Source: Candidatus Nealsoniibacteriota bacterium
GTDB lineage: Bacteria; Patescibacteriota; Minisyncoccia; Minisyncoccales; GWA2-38-27
DNA length: 9,816 nt
Reading direction: 5' to 3'
Assembly (NCBI GenBank): GCA_003556925.1
Contig: PWQC01000037.1
Location: 1 to 9,816, forward strand
Made by a program: the position numbers and the translations under genes. The notes under the pieces are model-generated. The model saw only the letters and a list, made by a program, of their open reading frames with translations, made no database searches and was not told the origin of the DNA. This document shows, one piece after another, positions 1 to 8,537 of the stretch. Numbering within the stretch: the first letter of the stretch is position 1; every line of letters starts with the position of its first letter.

Positions 1-438
1 CTGTTAAATCTTTTTTTGCAACTTTTAATAGAAAAGATTATTAACAAGAGAATTAAAACAGAAGAGATTAGGAACGGCAAAAGAATAAGGACTTTGATTA
101 GCGCCCTTGAAGGAACCTTGAATTTTGTTATTATCATCGCTGTTCTTTTAATGATTCTGCCTGAATTCGGGGTTGAGATTACCGCCTTATTGGCCGGAGT
201 GGGAATAGCGGGATTGGCAATTGGGATGGCCTCAAGAGAGATCGTTGCCGACTTCTTGGCCGGCATCTTTATTATTATTGAAGATCAATACCACGTTGGA
301 GACAGGATAAGAGTAATGGGGGTAGAGGGGAAAGTTAAAGAAGTTACCCTAAGAAGAACAACCATTCAGGACGACGCCGGCCTGGCTCACTCTATCTGTA
401 ATAGTCAAATTAAAACAGTAGCCAAGAAAGTTTTATAA
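1..438 (+). CDS. MscS-family mechanosensitive ion channel, 5'-partial and lacking the usual C-terminal domain
   Basis: Small-conductance mechanosensitive channel of the cytoplasmic membrane; the family opens under membrane tension and releases solutes on hypo-osmotic shock. The frame is open to base 1, so the true start lies upstream. A TTG at 16 is only an internal possibility with no ribosome binding site. Visible are 145 residues: a basic stretch, a hydrophobic helix (about residues 40-55), the Gly/Ala-rich pore helix (about 57-85, containing LLAGVGIAGLAIGMASREI), then the beta domain (about 95-140, with the EDQYHVGDRIRV and VEGKVKEVTLRRT motifs). The family is confident from the pore helix and beta domain. 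Two oddities: the usual IPN motif near the end of the beta domain reads ICN, and the protein stops about 10 residues later, without the roughly 80-90 residue alpha/beta domain of E. coli MscS. It converges on the glucan synthase gene with overlapping stops. It may be a short but functional channel or a 3'-truncated remnant. Confidence 0.85.
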   Translation: MLNLFLQLLIEKIINKRIKTEEIRNGKRIRTLISALEGTLNFVIIIAVLLMILPEFGVEITALLAGVGIAGLAIGMASREIVADFLAGIFIIIEDQYHVGDRIRVMGVEGKVKEVTLRRTTIQDDAGLAHSICNSQIKTVAKKVL

Positions 439-3400
439 TATTACTATTATCTCTCTTTCTTTTTTATCCTCGTTAAGAGGTATTTTTTTTGTTGAGATCT
501 CTTTTCCTTCAAAAGTGCATGACTTTACTCCAAAGCCGGTAAGAGATTTGTTTAAAATCTTTATATGATAATTGGTTTCACCGTGTCGATAAGAGACTTC
601 ACACTCTTTCCATTTAGCAGGAAGACAAGGGTCGATAGAAAGCATCTTTCCGCTTATTAATTTTAAGCCGAGAACGTTTTCTAAGATAGTTTTGTAAAAG
701 AGTCCTCCAGAAGCGGTATACCAAGTCCAACCTCCTTGTCCCGGACGATCTTTTTCTTTACCGATGTCGGCCGCAATTACATAGGGTTCCACCTTGTATC
801 TTTCTGCTTTTTCTCTTGTTTCTGATTTAATAATAGGATCTATTGTTCTTATTAGGTCTTCTATCAGGTCGCTTCTTTTTGCTTTGGTGGCTGCTTCTAG
901 AAACCAGACAGCGGCGTGGTTGTATTGTCCTCCGTTCTCCCGAACATTTTCGGGATACCCTTGAACATAGCCATAAGGGAGTTTACTTTCAGAAGAGACG
1001 GGCGGAGTAAAGAGAGAGATTATTCCATTTTTTTTGTCATAAAGAAGATCTAAGACAGCCTTAATAATTCTCTCCTCTTTTCCTTTATCAGCCACCTCTG
1101 TAATAATACTCCAAGCTTGAGTAATAAGGTCGATCTTACAAGCCTTGTTCTTTTCACTTCCAATGGCTGTTCCTCTGTCGTGAAAGGCGCGGACGAACCA
1201 TTTGCCATCCCAACTAGAAGATAGGATAGCTTTTTTAAGGTCGCTTTTTCTTCTGGTTAATTTTTTAGTTATTAAAAGGTCTTCTCTTTTTTTGGCGATA
1301 TCAATAAAATGAGAAAGATTATAATAAAGGAAAAAAGCAAGCCAAACGCTCTCCCCCTTTCCTTTTCTGCCGATAAGGGTTAACCCGTCGTTCCAATCGG
1401 CCGTTCCCATAAGGGGAAGCTTGTTTTTTCCGAAATGCAAGCTTTTTTCTATTGCCTTGACAGCGTGTTTATAGAGAGATTCTTTCTGATCGGTTTCTTC
1501 CGGAACCCCTACCCAACTTTCTTCTTTTTCAAATTCGACCGCCCTTCCTTTTAAGTATGGGGCTTCTTCTTCTAAGATGCTTTCATCTCCCGTTCTTTCT
1601 ATATAGTTAGCTAAGACAAAGGGAAGCCATAGATGAACATCAGATATTAATGAGCGGGAACCTAGGCCTTCTGGCTCTTGCCACCAATTTAAAACATCTC
1701 CTTCTTGAAATTGTTTTCCGCTAAAATGTATAAGCATCTTTCTTACTTTTGCCGGATCTATGTAGATTAAGGCGAGTAGATCTTGTATCTGATCGCGAAA
1801 ACCGAAAGCCCCTCCTTGTTGGTAAGTCCCCGTTTTAGCTTGAAGGCGGGAAGAAATTGTCTGGTATAAGAGCCAATGATTAAAAAGAATATCAAGACTG
1901 GGAGAAGGCGTCTTAATCTTAATCTTCGGCTCTTCTTCTTCTTTTTTTAAAGAGATTCTTTTGTTTTTTTCAATAACTTCTTTTATCTTTTCTTCGCTCG
2001 AATCGGCCACCATTAGAATTAGAGAATCTTTTTTTTCTTGAGCTGGTATAATAAATTGATTAACAAAACTTATACACGGATATGAGTTTATATTCAGTTC
2101 TTTTTTTAAAGTTAGATCAGGGATGGAAAGATTATTATTTCGAGAAAATATGTTCGGCTGATAACTAGAGTAAGAAGATATTTCGTCTTTTGACCAAACC
2201 CCTATCTTAGTGTTACCAACGCTATTTTCCATAATCTGCTCTCCTAAAAACCAACAATCTCTTTTCTTTATCTGTAAGGGAATTTGAGTTTCCGAAAAGC
2301 TGCCTAAAACTAAAGGAAAATAACTGAAAAGAGAGACTTTTTTTTCTTGCTTGGTATTATTCTTAATATTTAGCTTATAGAATTTGCAATTTTCTTGGAT
2401 AAAGACTCTTAGGGTTGTCTCTATGCCGTGATTTTCGTTTTGATATTCAGTGTAACCTCTGCCATGAATAACCTTATAATCGTTATTATTGGGAAGGGGA
2501 GATAAGGTCAATGACCAGATGCACTTACCTTCTTTTAAATAGAGAGCTTCGCTTATCTGTTTTTTTACAGGGGAGAGATTCCAAGGAGTGAGTCGGTTTT
2601 GTTGCGAATTTAGATACCAAGTAGGTCCTAATCCGTAATGAGAGGTGATACAACCAAAATATTCGTTAGTTAAAAAGTTACTCCAAGGATGTGTCGGATA
2701 ACGGTTTTTATTGATTGAAACGAGATATTCTTTTCCCTTATTTATAAATCCTCCATATTCGTTAAAAAAAGAAATAGCTTGATTTTCTTTTCTCTCTTCC
2801 CGGTCACACTTGCAGTTAAAATAATTTTGATCGTTCTGTTCTTTTTTGTTTATTAAGCTATTTTCTTGAGACGGGAAGATGCCAATTGCCAGACTTTTAA
2901 GAGAAATTAACTCCTCTTCGGTGAAGTTATTTTTAAAAACGACATGAACATTTTCTTTTTTTTGAATAATGACCTCAAGTTGCTCTCTAAGGGGCTCTAT
3001 ATAGCTTTTTTCTTCTTCATCAAGAATGACAAGGTCAAATTTAACTCCTTTAAATTTAAGATAAGAAAAGGCGTTAATAAAATCACGGACCGAAGAGAGG
3101 TCGTCAATGTTTTTAGCGGCAAATATTACCAAAGGAAGAGTTCCCGAGATGCCGAATCTCCACAGAAAGTCACGTTTTTGAGTTTGAGCAGAATCGCTTG
3201 GAAAGCGAATTTCAGGTTCTTGCCAGAATATCTTTGAACCTAACTTGCGATAATTTTTTGCTTTAGCATAGTTTGTATTAAGTGAATGAAGGTAATGGGC
3301 TTCTTGTTTGTTTATATCAGCAAAAAGATCTTGGCAATACTTTGCTCTATTATATTTCTTGATAACTGCTTTTAATTTCTGCTTTGAGGAGAGAGAACCG

Positions 3401-6400
3401 GTTAAACAATAAAGAGTTATCTTTTCTTTTGGTTTTAGTTTGAAATTTGCCGTATTGCCGAATTGGGCTCTTAAAGAAAACCATCTTTTTCGTTTCGGGT
3501 GGCTTTTTTCAAGAGATAATTTAATATTGATTCTTTTATGGGGAGAGGATATCCAATGGACAAGGGATAAATCTTGGTCGTCGGGAAAGAGGTAGGATCG
3601 GTTAATAAGCCAGGCTTTCTTTCTTGGTAGGATATTTAATCTCAAAAAGAGACGGTGGAAATAAGGAGAAAGTAATTCTTTCTGCTGATTGGCCAAAACA
3701 GCCTCTCCTTGAGTCTTTAACTCAATGTTTTTTGTTTTTTCAGAGTGATTAATAAGGGTAACCTTGCGCACTTCTATGTTTTCATGCGGGCTTACTGTTA
3801 TCTCCGTTTCGACTTCAAGATTCTCGCGTTTTACGTTAAATTCGGCTAAATTTTCATGGAAGGCGACTCGAGATTTCTGTTGAGGAGAGAGAACCGACCA
3901 CTCAAAATTATTGTCTTTATCCTTTAAATATATCTGCCATCCCTGGATGCCTTGCTTGAATCTGGAAAAGGGAGTAAATTCAATCTTTTTATTAAAAAGA
4001 AAAGAAGCTCCATTGTTACTTATCATACTTGTAAGATTTCCATTCGACAAAAAGATACTTTGAGGCATTTGGGTCTGAGTAGGGATAAATTCTTTAATTG
4101 GTAGTCCGGCCGTTTCAGAAAAGATATCTTTTGGATAGAATTCTTTTTTGGGAAGTTGAGATATTTTGCTATCGACAAGATATAATTCTTCAAGAAGATA
4201 CTGGGCGGCTGCAGTGTAGGGATAAGACCAAAAGAGATTTTGAATTTTGCTTTTTTTAAGACAATTACAGATGGAAGACAGACTGAATCCAATGTGGTGG
4301 GCATAGTATGATGAAATTACTCGAGGACTATTGCTAAAATCGATTGAGTCGTAAAAACCAAATTTACCGAAACAGCCCGCTCTTTTTAGTCGCGAAAGAT
4401 TTTTAATCGCTTTTTTGGGGTTTAGAGAGAGAGAAAGAAAAGAAGAATAAGGAGAGACTACTTTATACTCGATAAGATCTCTCTTGATTCCGATCTTTGG
4501 TACGCCAAAGACTCGATAGCCGATCTCAGAATCAGTCTCTGATACGAAATGAGCCGCCTCCGACATTCCCCAAGGGATTTTTGATTTTTTAGCATATCCT
4601 ATATGACTCTCTATGATTTTTTTTCCGTTTTCTGTTAGAAGACTGCCGGGAGTATTTTTAAAAAAGACGAAGTTGTTAATATGCTCGAAGAGAGAGCCTC
4701 CCCAAGAAAGAAGAACCGGTTTTCCGTTTGCGCTGATTAACGTTCGGTTGAGTTTTCTCCAGTGAGTCTGTTTAATCTGATTCAAGGCGATGCTCAAAAA
4801 GCTGGTAATATTAGCCTCTGATCCAAGCAAGTCATAAGAGGCGTCATCCCATTTTTTGTTAATAATGTTGTAACCGATCTTGAAAAGGCTTTCTTCCTTA
4901 TCGTATAAAAAGCTGAAATTAGTCTCTCTGATGATGTTGCTTATCCTGTTTAAGCTTTCTTCTAATAATCTTTGGTCGATTAAGTATGATGATCTTTCAG
5001 TAAAAAGATCTATGCGCTCTTTGGTTGTCTTTGTCCAAAAAAGCAACTCTTTGTTAGGGTTGGAAGAGAACTGATTTAAAAAATCTGTTAAAAGAGCATT
5101 TACGGCAGGAAGTCTAATAGTATTTTCTTTGTTTAAATACCTTGATATCCCCTTATTTAATCTTTTAGTCTGTTCATTTTGGACAACAGAAGGGATATTC
5201 TCTTTTATTATTAAAAGATAACCTCTGATTGCCTCTTGAATTTCTTCCGGAATCAAAAAATTATCTTTTTTCATCTCCTCCAGTGCTTGTTTTAAAACAA
5301 TTAAACTGGCTATGAAGTTGCCGCTGTCTACGCTTGAAAGATATTCATGGCTGGTTGCTCGAAGAGTTCTAATGTTATACCAGTTGTATAGATGTCCTTT
5401 TTCTTTCGGTAGTTTTTCAATGGTTCTTAAGCAAGAGTGGGCTTTAGCAATAAACTCCGAAGGAGTAAGAAGGCTTAAGATCTTGGCGCTTGTCATTGAA
5501 AGAAGGTAAGTTCCGATATTGGTGGGAGAGGTATAATAATATATCTTTTCCTTTTCTCGGACATTGTCGGGAGGAAGAAAATTAGTCTTTTCATCTACAA
5601 AGACTTGATAATAGGTCCAAGATCTTATCGCCCACTTTCTTAAAAGTGTCTTCTCTTTTTCATTCAAGTTTGGCTCATTTGTTTGGGGGCGGCTGATTAA
5701 GAAGCCGATAATAGGGCTTAAGGACCAGATAAAAGCAGGTGGGATAAGTATTAACTCTTGGCTTTTAACCGAATAAATCAAAAGAGCAAGAGAGAAGACA
5801 AAAGGAATGGTCATAAGTTCGAGGTTTTCCCAAAGAGACCCTTTTAACTGACTGATTAAACTTTGATAGCATTGCCATTCAAGAAGCTTTCTTTTGGTAA
5901 TGAACTTGCGAAAAAAAACATGGAAGATAGCTGATAGCTCTATATAGCAATGAGCCGGGAGAAAGATAAACCGAAAGACAATTTGATTTAAGCCGGTTAA
6001 CGAAATTTGTTTAAAGCGAAGAAGACAGTTTAAGAAAGAGATTTTTTTATGTCTTTTAGTTAGATAAGAAAAAAGAGGTAAAACGAAAGGTAAGACAAAG
6101 GCGGTTAAGGCAAGAAAAATCAAGGGGGAAAAGTCGAAATAGATGCCGACTGCCAATCCAAAGATGAAAAATAAAGAGAGGAGGCTCCTTCGCAGGTTGT
6201 CAAAAATCTTCCATTTTTCAAGGAAGGGTAGTCGGTTTTTTTCTTTTTCATTCAAAGCATTTTTGACTTTCGGGAAGAGCCAATCAATGACTTGCCAGTC
6301 TCCTCTAATCCATCGGTGCATTCGGTGAAGATAGACATTAAATTGTGAAGGAAATTTTTCGTAAAAAAACAGATCGCTAGCCAAAGCGGTTCTTGCGTAG

Positions 6401-8505
6401 CATCCTTCTAAAAGGTCATGACTTAAAATAGTATTCTCCGGAATTTTTTTCTCTAAAACATCTGAAAAGCTTTTTAAATCATAAGCTCCCTTACCGACAT
6501 AAGACCCGGAACCAAAGATGTCCTGATATAGGTCAGAGAGGGCATGAGTATGAGGATCTGCTATTGTAGGAAGAGAAAATATCTTAGCGAATAAAGAAGA
6601 CTGAGTTTCGGGGAGACGGATGCCGATATGGGGTTGGACAACTGAATAGCCGCTTATTATTCTCTTTTTATCTTCATCGTAAACAGGCCTATTTAAAGGG
6701 TGAGCCAAGGTTCCTATAAGAAGCTTGGCCGATTCTTTGGGGATAATATTGTCTTCGTCGAGAGTAATCACATACTTTATTCCTTTTAAAGATTCAGGAC
6801 AAGGCTGAAAAAAAGAAGTTGTCTTTGAGCCCAATAGAAGTCTGTTAAATTCCATTAGCTTTCCCCGTTTTCTCTCCCACCCCATAAAGAGTCTCTCTAC
6901 CGGATTCCAAACACGCTTTCGGTTAAAAAGAAAAAATTTGTTATCGTATTTTTCGTTTAATTCTTTAATCTTAGAGTAAGCGTAAGTTAATAGCTCTTCG
7001 TCATTTTTCTCTTTTTCTTGTTTGGCATCTTTAAAATCAAAGAGAACTCCATAAAAAATTTGATCGTCTTGGCTATTAAGATAGTTTATCTCTAATCTGC
7101 TAACAACCGAATCGATCGTCTCTTTTTTGTTTAAAATACTGTGGACGACGATAATCGTCTTACTCTCTTCCGGGATCTTTTTATAACCGAGGCGAACCGG
7201 AATATTCGGAGGAACGAATCTGAGAATCAGATAATTTATTAAAATAATTGATATCTCTAAACTTAATAAAAAGATCAAGAAAGAAAAAAGGAAAGTTAAA
7301 GAGAGACTTAAAAAAGGAAGAAAGTAAGAGATAGAGAAAGAGAGTAAAAAAGCGAAGAGAAAAACGGCCCCAAAATACCAAGCTGTTTTGGTCTTAATAA
7401 TAGATTCTTTAATCTTGTCTAATAGTTTTCTTTTGTACTGAAAGGCTCTTTCTAAGTCCTTATACCCTTCCCTGATAAGAAAATAGCCTACATGATTGTT
7501 TGTACTTGCCGAAGCAAGACTTATTATATTTTTAGCTATGTCTAATTCCTTTATTTTAAATTTTTTGGCGATAATTTGAATCTTTCTCTGATAGAGATGC
7601 TTTCCTCTTTCGTCCATATACTGATAAGCCTTAGCAGGATCCCGAGATAAGATCTTCTCAACGGCGTTAATATTCTCGATTAGATTCGGCCAATTTATAT
7701 TCGAAAGCCATTTCAAGGCATTAATAGTGTTGGCAAAAAAGGCTTCTGATTGGTTTTTTTCTTTTTTAATTCTGTGATTAATAGCGGTAATATCTGTCTC
7801 ATTGCTTCGGAGGAAGCTTTCAATCCATCTTTTGATTATTCGATGATATATCTTATCTCCTTCTAATTTCTGCCACAATCTTTCAATATAATATATCTCT
7901 TCTGTTTTGATTTCATCATGTAAAAAAGAGAGATATTGACGAACATCTCCCTCTCCTTTAATAAAGATGTTTTTAAACGCTTTATCGGCTCTGTTTATCT
8001 GGTCAGTCTTTTTAATTGTCTCTTTTATCTTTTTATTAAAGTTTAAAATTACTTCCAAGGTGATGGTTTGGGGAAGAGAATTTAACTCGGAGATTAAGAG
8101 AGGATTGTGCCCTTGATATTCATTGAGAAAATAGGTTAACTGTTTGGAGTTGACTTTATTGTTGGAGGAAAGAAGATATTGAACGATAAGATTATAAAGG
8201 CGAGGGTGTCCCTTAAGAGGTCCGCTTCCCATTTGAGGAAGTGAAAAAAAGTTCTTTTTATCGAAATTGCTCTTTAAATCAATCCACCTGTGTTTAATTA
8301 AATAAAAATGATCAAAGATCCATTCTGTCTCTGGGCAGATATATCCGTATCTTCTCACCTGCTTGGTTAAATAATGGTAATTTTTATTTATCTTTTCTCC
8401 TTCATGGATAAGTCTTTTTACCAATTTTTTGTTTTTTTTGGGGTATAAAAAGATAATATCCTTTTGGGCGATTTTTTTCGCTATTTTTTGGAATTTATTA
8501 ATCAT
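433..8505 (-). CDS. Cyclic beta-1,2-glucan synthase (NdvB/Cgs type), GT84 + glycoamylase-like + GH94, 2,690 aa
   Basis: Giant membrane enzyme that in known members polymerises UDP-glucose into beta-1,2-glucan, controls chain length by phosphorolysis, and cyclises the product. Residues 1-370 match the soluble N-terminal region of the family. Two membrane helices lie at about 375-430 and further ones at 773-815, 840-866 and 895-938. The GT84 domain (about 450-740) has the LDEDN metal site (D583, D585), GSGSYVGKGAYD, SHDLLEGCYAR (695-705) and R728MHRW732 followed by IRGDWQ. Residues 955-1440 are the glycoamylase/GH189-like module (SPTNIGTYLLS, YNWYNIRTL, SVDSGNF, LLSWGGSLFE, PWGMSEAAHF). From about 1480 comes the GH94 part: a first beta-sandwich, a linker with LWRFGISGTLP, a second beta-sandwich (NEYGGF, LTPWNLSPV), and the catalytic barrel with YQQGGAFGFRDQIQDLLAL, GTADWNDG (2367-2374, general acid Asp), VRENGGQYNHAA and GGWTWYTASGG. 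The family usually has 2,800-2,900 residues. There is no frameshift. The start at 8505 has GGGAG four bases upstream. The family call is firm; a cyclic product is inferred, and two cyclisation-module motifs deviate. Confidence 0.95.
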   Translation of the reverse strand: MINKFQKIAKKIAQKDIIFLYPKKNKKLVKRLIHEGEKINKNYHYLTKQVRRYGYICPETEWIFDHFYLIKHRWIDLKSNFDKKNFFSLPQMGSGPLKGHPRLYNLIVQYLLSSNNKVNSKQLTYFLNEYQGHNPLLISELNSLPQTITLEVILNFNKKIKETIKKTDQINRADKAFKNIFIKGEGDVRQYLSFLHDEIKTEEIYYIERLWQKLEGDKIYHRIIKRWIESFLRSNETDITAINHRIKKEKNQSEAFFANTINALKWLSNINWPNLIENINAVEKILSRDPAKAYQYMDERGKHLYQRKIQIIAKKFKIKELDIAKNIISLASASTNNHVGYFLIREGYKDLERAFQYKRKLLDKIKESIIKTKTAWYFGAVFLFAFLLSFSISYFLPFLSLSLTFLFSFLIFLLSLEISIILINYLILRFVPPNIPVRLGYKKIPEESKTIIVVHSILNKKETIDSVVSRLEINYLNSQDDQIFYGVLFDFKDAKQEKEKNDEELLTYAYSKIKELNEKYDNKFFLFNRKRVWNPVERLFMGWERKRGKLMEFNRLLLGSKTTSFFQPCPESLKGIKYVITLDEDNIIPKESAKLLIGTLAHPLNRPVYDEDKKRIISGYSVVQPHIGIRLPETQSSLFAKIFSLPTIADPHTHALSDLYQDIFGSGSYVGKGAYDLKSFSDVLEKKIPENTILSHDLLEGCYARTALASDLFFYEKFPSQFNVYLHRMHRWIRGDWQVIDWLFPKVKNALNEKEKNRLPFLEKWKIFDNLRRSLLSLFFIFGLAVGIYFDFSPLIFLALTAFVLPFVLPLFSYLTKRHKKISFLNCLLRFKQISLTGLNQIVFRFIFLPAHCYIELSAIFHVFFRKFITKRKLLEWQCYQSLISQLKGSLWENLELMTIPFVFSLALLIYSVKSQELILIPPAFIWSLSPIIGFLISRPQTNEPNLNEKEKTLLRKWAIRSWTYYQVFVDEKTNFLPPDNVREKEKIYYYTSPTNIGTYLLSMTSAKILSLLTPSEFIAKAHSCLRTIEKLPKEKGHLYNWYNIRTLRATSHEYLSSVDSGNFIASLIVLKQALEEMKKDNFLIPEEIQEAIRGYLLIIKENIPSVVQNEQTKRLNKGISRYLNKENTIRLPAVNALLTDFLNQFSSNPNKELLFWTKTTKERIDLFTERSSYLIDQRLLEESLNRISNIIRETNFSFLYDKEESLFKIGYNIINKKWDDASYDLLGSEANITSFLSIALNQIKQTHWRKLNRTLISANGKPVLLSWGGSLFEHINNFVFFKNTPGSLLTENGKKIIESHIGYAKKSKIPWGMSEAAHFVSETDSEIGYRVFGVPKIGIKRDLIEYKVVSPYSSFLSLSLNPKKAIKNLSRLKRAGCFGKFGFYDSIDFSNSPRVISSYYAHHIGFSLSSICNCLKKSKIQNLFWSYPYTAAAQYLLEELYLVDSKISQLPKKEFYPKDIFSETAGLPIKEFIPTQTQMPQSIFLSNGNLTSMISNNGASFLFNKKIEFTPFSRFKQGIQGWQIYLKDKDNNFEWSVLSPQQKSRVAFHENLAEFNVKRENLEVETEITVSPHENIEVRKVTLINHSEKTKNIELKTQGEAVLANQQKELLSPYFHRLFLRLNILPRKKAWLINRSYLFPDDQDLSLVHWISSPHKRINIKLSLEKSHPKRKRWFSLRAQFGNTANFKLKPKEKITLYCLTGSLSSKQKLKAVIKKYNRAKYCQDLFADINKQEAHYLHSLNTNYAKAKNYRKLGSKIFWQEPEIRFPSDSAQTQKRDFLWRFGISGTLPLVIFAAKNIDDLSSVRDFINAFSYLKFKGVKFDLVILDEEEKSYIEPLREQLEVIIQKKENVHVVFKNNFTEEELISLKSLAIGIFPSQENSLINKKEQNDQNYFNCKCDREERKENQAISFFNEYGGFINKGKEYLVSINKNRYPTHPWSNFLTNEYFGCITSHYGLGPTWYLNSQQNRLTPWNLSPVKKQISEALYLKEGKCIWSLTLSPLPNNNDYKVIHGRGYTEYQNENHGIETTLRVFIQENCKFYKLNIKNNTKQEKKVSLFSYFPLVLGSFSETQIPLQIKKRDCWFLGEQIMENSVGNTKIGVWSKDEISSYSSYQPNIFSRNNNLSIPDLTLKKELNINSYPCISFVNQFIIPAQEKKDSLILMVADSSEEKIKEVIEKNKRISLKKEEEEPKIKIKTPSPSLDILFNHWLLYQTISSRLQAKTGTYQQGGAFGFRDQIQDLLALIYIDPAKVRKMLIHFSGKQFQEGDVLNWWQEPEGLGSRSLISDVHLWLPFVLANYIERTGDESILEEEAPYLKGRAVEFEKEESWVGVPEETDQKESLYKHAVKAIEKSLHFGKNKLPLMGTADWNDGLTLIGRKGKGESVWLAFFLYYNLSHFIDIAKKREDLLITKKLTRRKSDLKKAILSSSWDGKWFVRAFHDRGTAIGSEKNKACKIDLITQAWSIITEVADKGKEERIIKAVLDLLYDKKNGIISLFTPPVSSESKLPYGYVQGYPENVRENGGQYNHAAVWFLEAATKAKRSDLIEDLIRTIDPIIKSETREKAERYKVEPYVIAADIGKEKDRPGQGGWTWYTASGGLFYKTILENVLGLKLISGKMLSIDPCLPAKWKECEVSYRHGETNYHIKILNKSLTGFGVKSCTFEGKEISTKKIPLNEDKKEREIIVIL
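468..490 (+). terminator. Possible weak intrinsic terminator after the MscS gene
   Basis: CCTC (468-471) and GAGG (477-480) form a 4-bp stem with a 5-base loop, followed after TA by eight T (483-490), about 30 bases past the MscS stop. It lies inside the 3' coding end of the convergent glucan synthase. The stem is short and T runs are common in this AT-rich strand, so chance is possible. Confidence 0.3.
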
Positions 8506-8509
8506 ACAA

Positions 8510-8514
8510 CTCCC
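8510..8514 (-). promoter_or_regulatory. Shine-Dalgarno of the glucan synthase gene
   Basis: GGGAG on the minus strand, with only four bases (TTGT) before the ATG at 8505-8503. This spacing is slightly short but workable, and it supports the chosen start. The site is partly embedded in the GC hairpin next to it. Confidence 0.55.
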
Positions 8515-8526
8515 GCCCTAAGCGGG
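8512..8526 (-). promoter_or_regulatory. 5'-leader hairpin overlapping the synthase ribosome binding site
   Basis: The minus strand reads CCCGC-TTAGG-GCGGG, an all-GC 5-bp stem with a 5-base loop, in an otherwise AT-rich spacer. Its 3' arm supplies the first three bases of the Shine-Dalgarno GGGAG (8514-8510), so folding would hide part of the ribosome binding site. It should lie within a few bases of the mRNA 5' end. Read on the plus strand, the same stem is followed by TTTCTTTCTT and could act as a weak terminator, but no plus-strand gene reads into it. Confidence 0.5.
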
Positions 8527-8537
8527 TTTCTTTCTTC

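Noticed and set aside
16..18. TTG as the true start of the MscS gene
   Set aside because: The frame is open to the window edge, there is no Shine-Dalgarno, and starting here would remove the upstream membrane helix or helices expected in the family. It is better treated as 5'-partial.
2944..3237. Plus-strand open frame of 97 codons inside the synthase gene
   Set aside because: It is antisense to the well-conserved linker region of the synthase, is Phe/Lys-rich without recognisable motifs, and has no ribosome binding site. The same reasoning removes the other short frames at 4023-4304, 4880-5074, 5312-5509, 6143-6328, 7181-7381 and 8674-8865.
4420..4460. Long purine-rich coding-strand runs (pyrimidine-rich on the opposite strand) in the synthase gene
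   Set aside because: These follow from heavy use of Lys, Glu and AGA/AGG Arg codons in AT-rich DNA and show no periodic structure of their own.
8428..8442. In-frame A_AAA_AAC slippery heptamer near the start of the synthase (Lys-Lys-Asn, codons 23-25)
   Set aside because: The zero frame is intact for 2,690 codons with family similarity on both sides. A-runs are expected in Lys/Asn-rich AT-rich coding DNA, so programmed frameshifting has no support.
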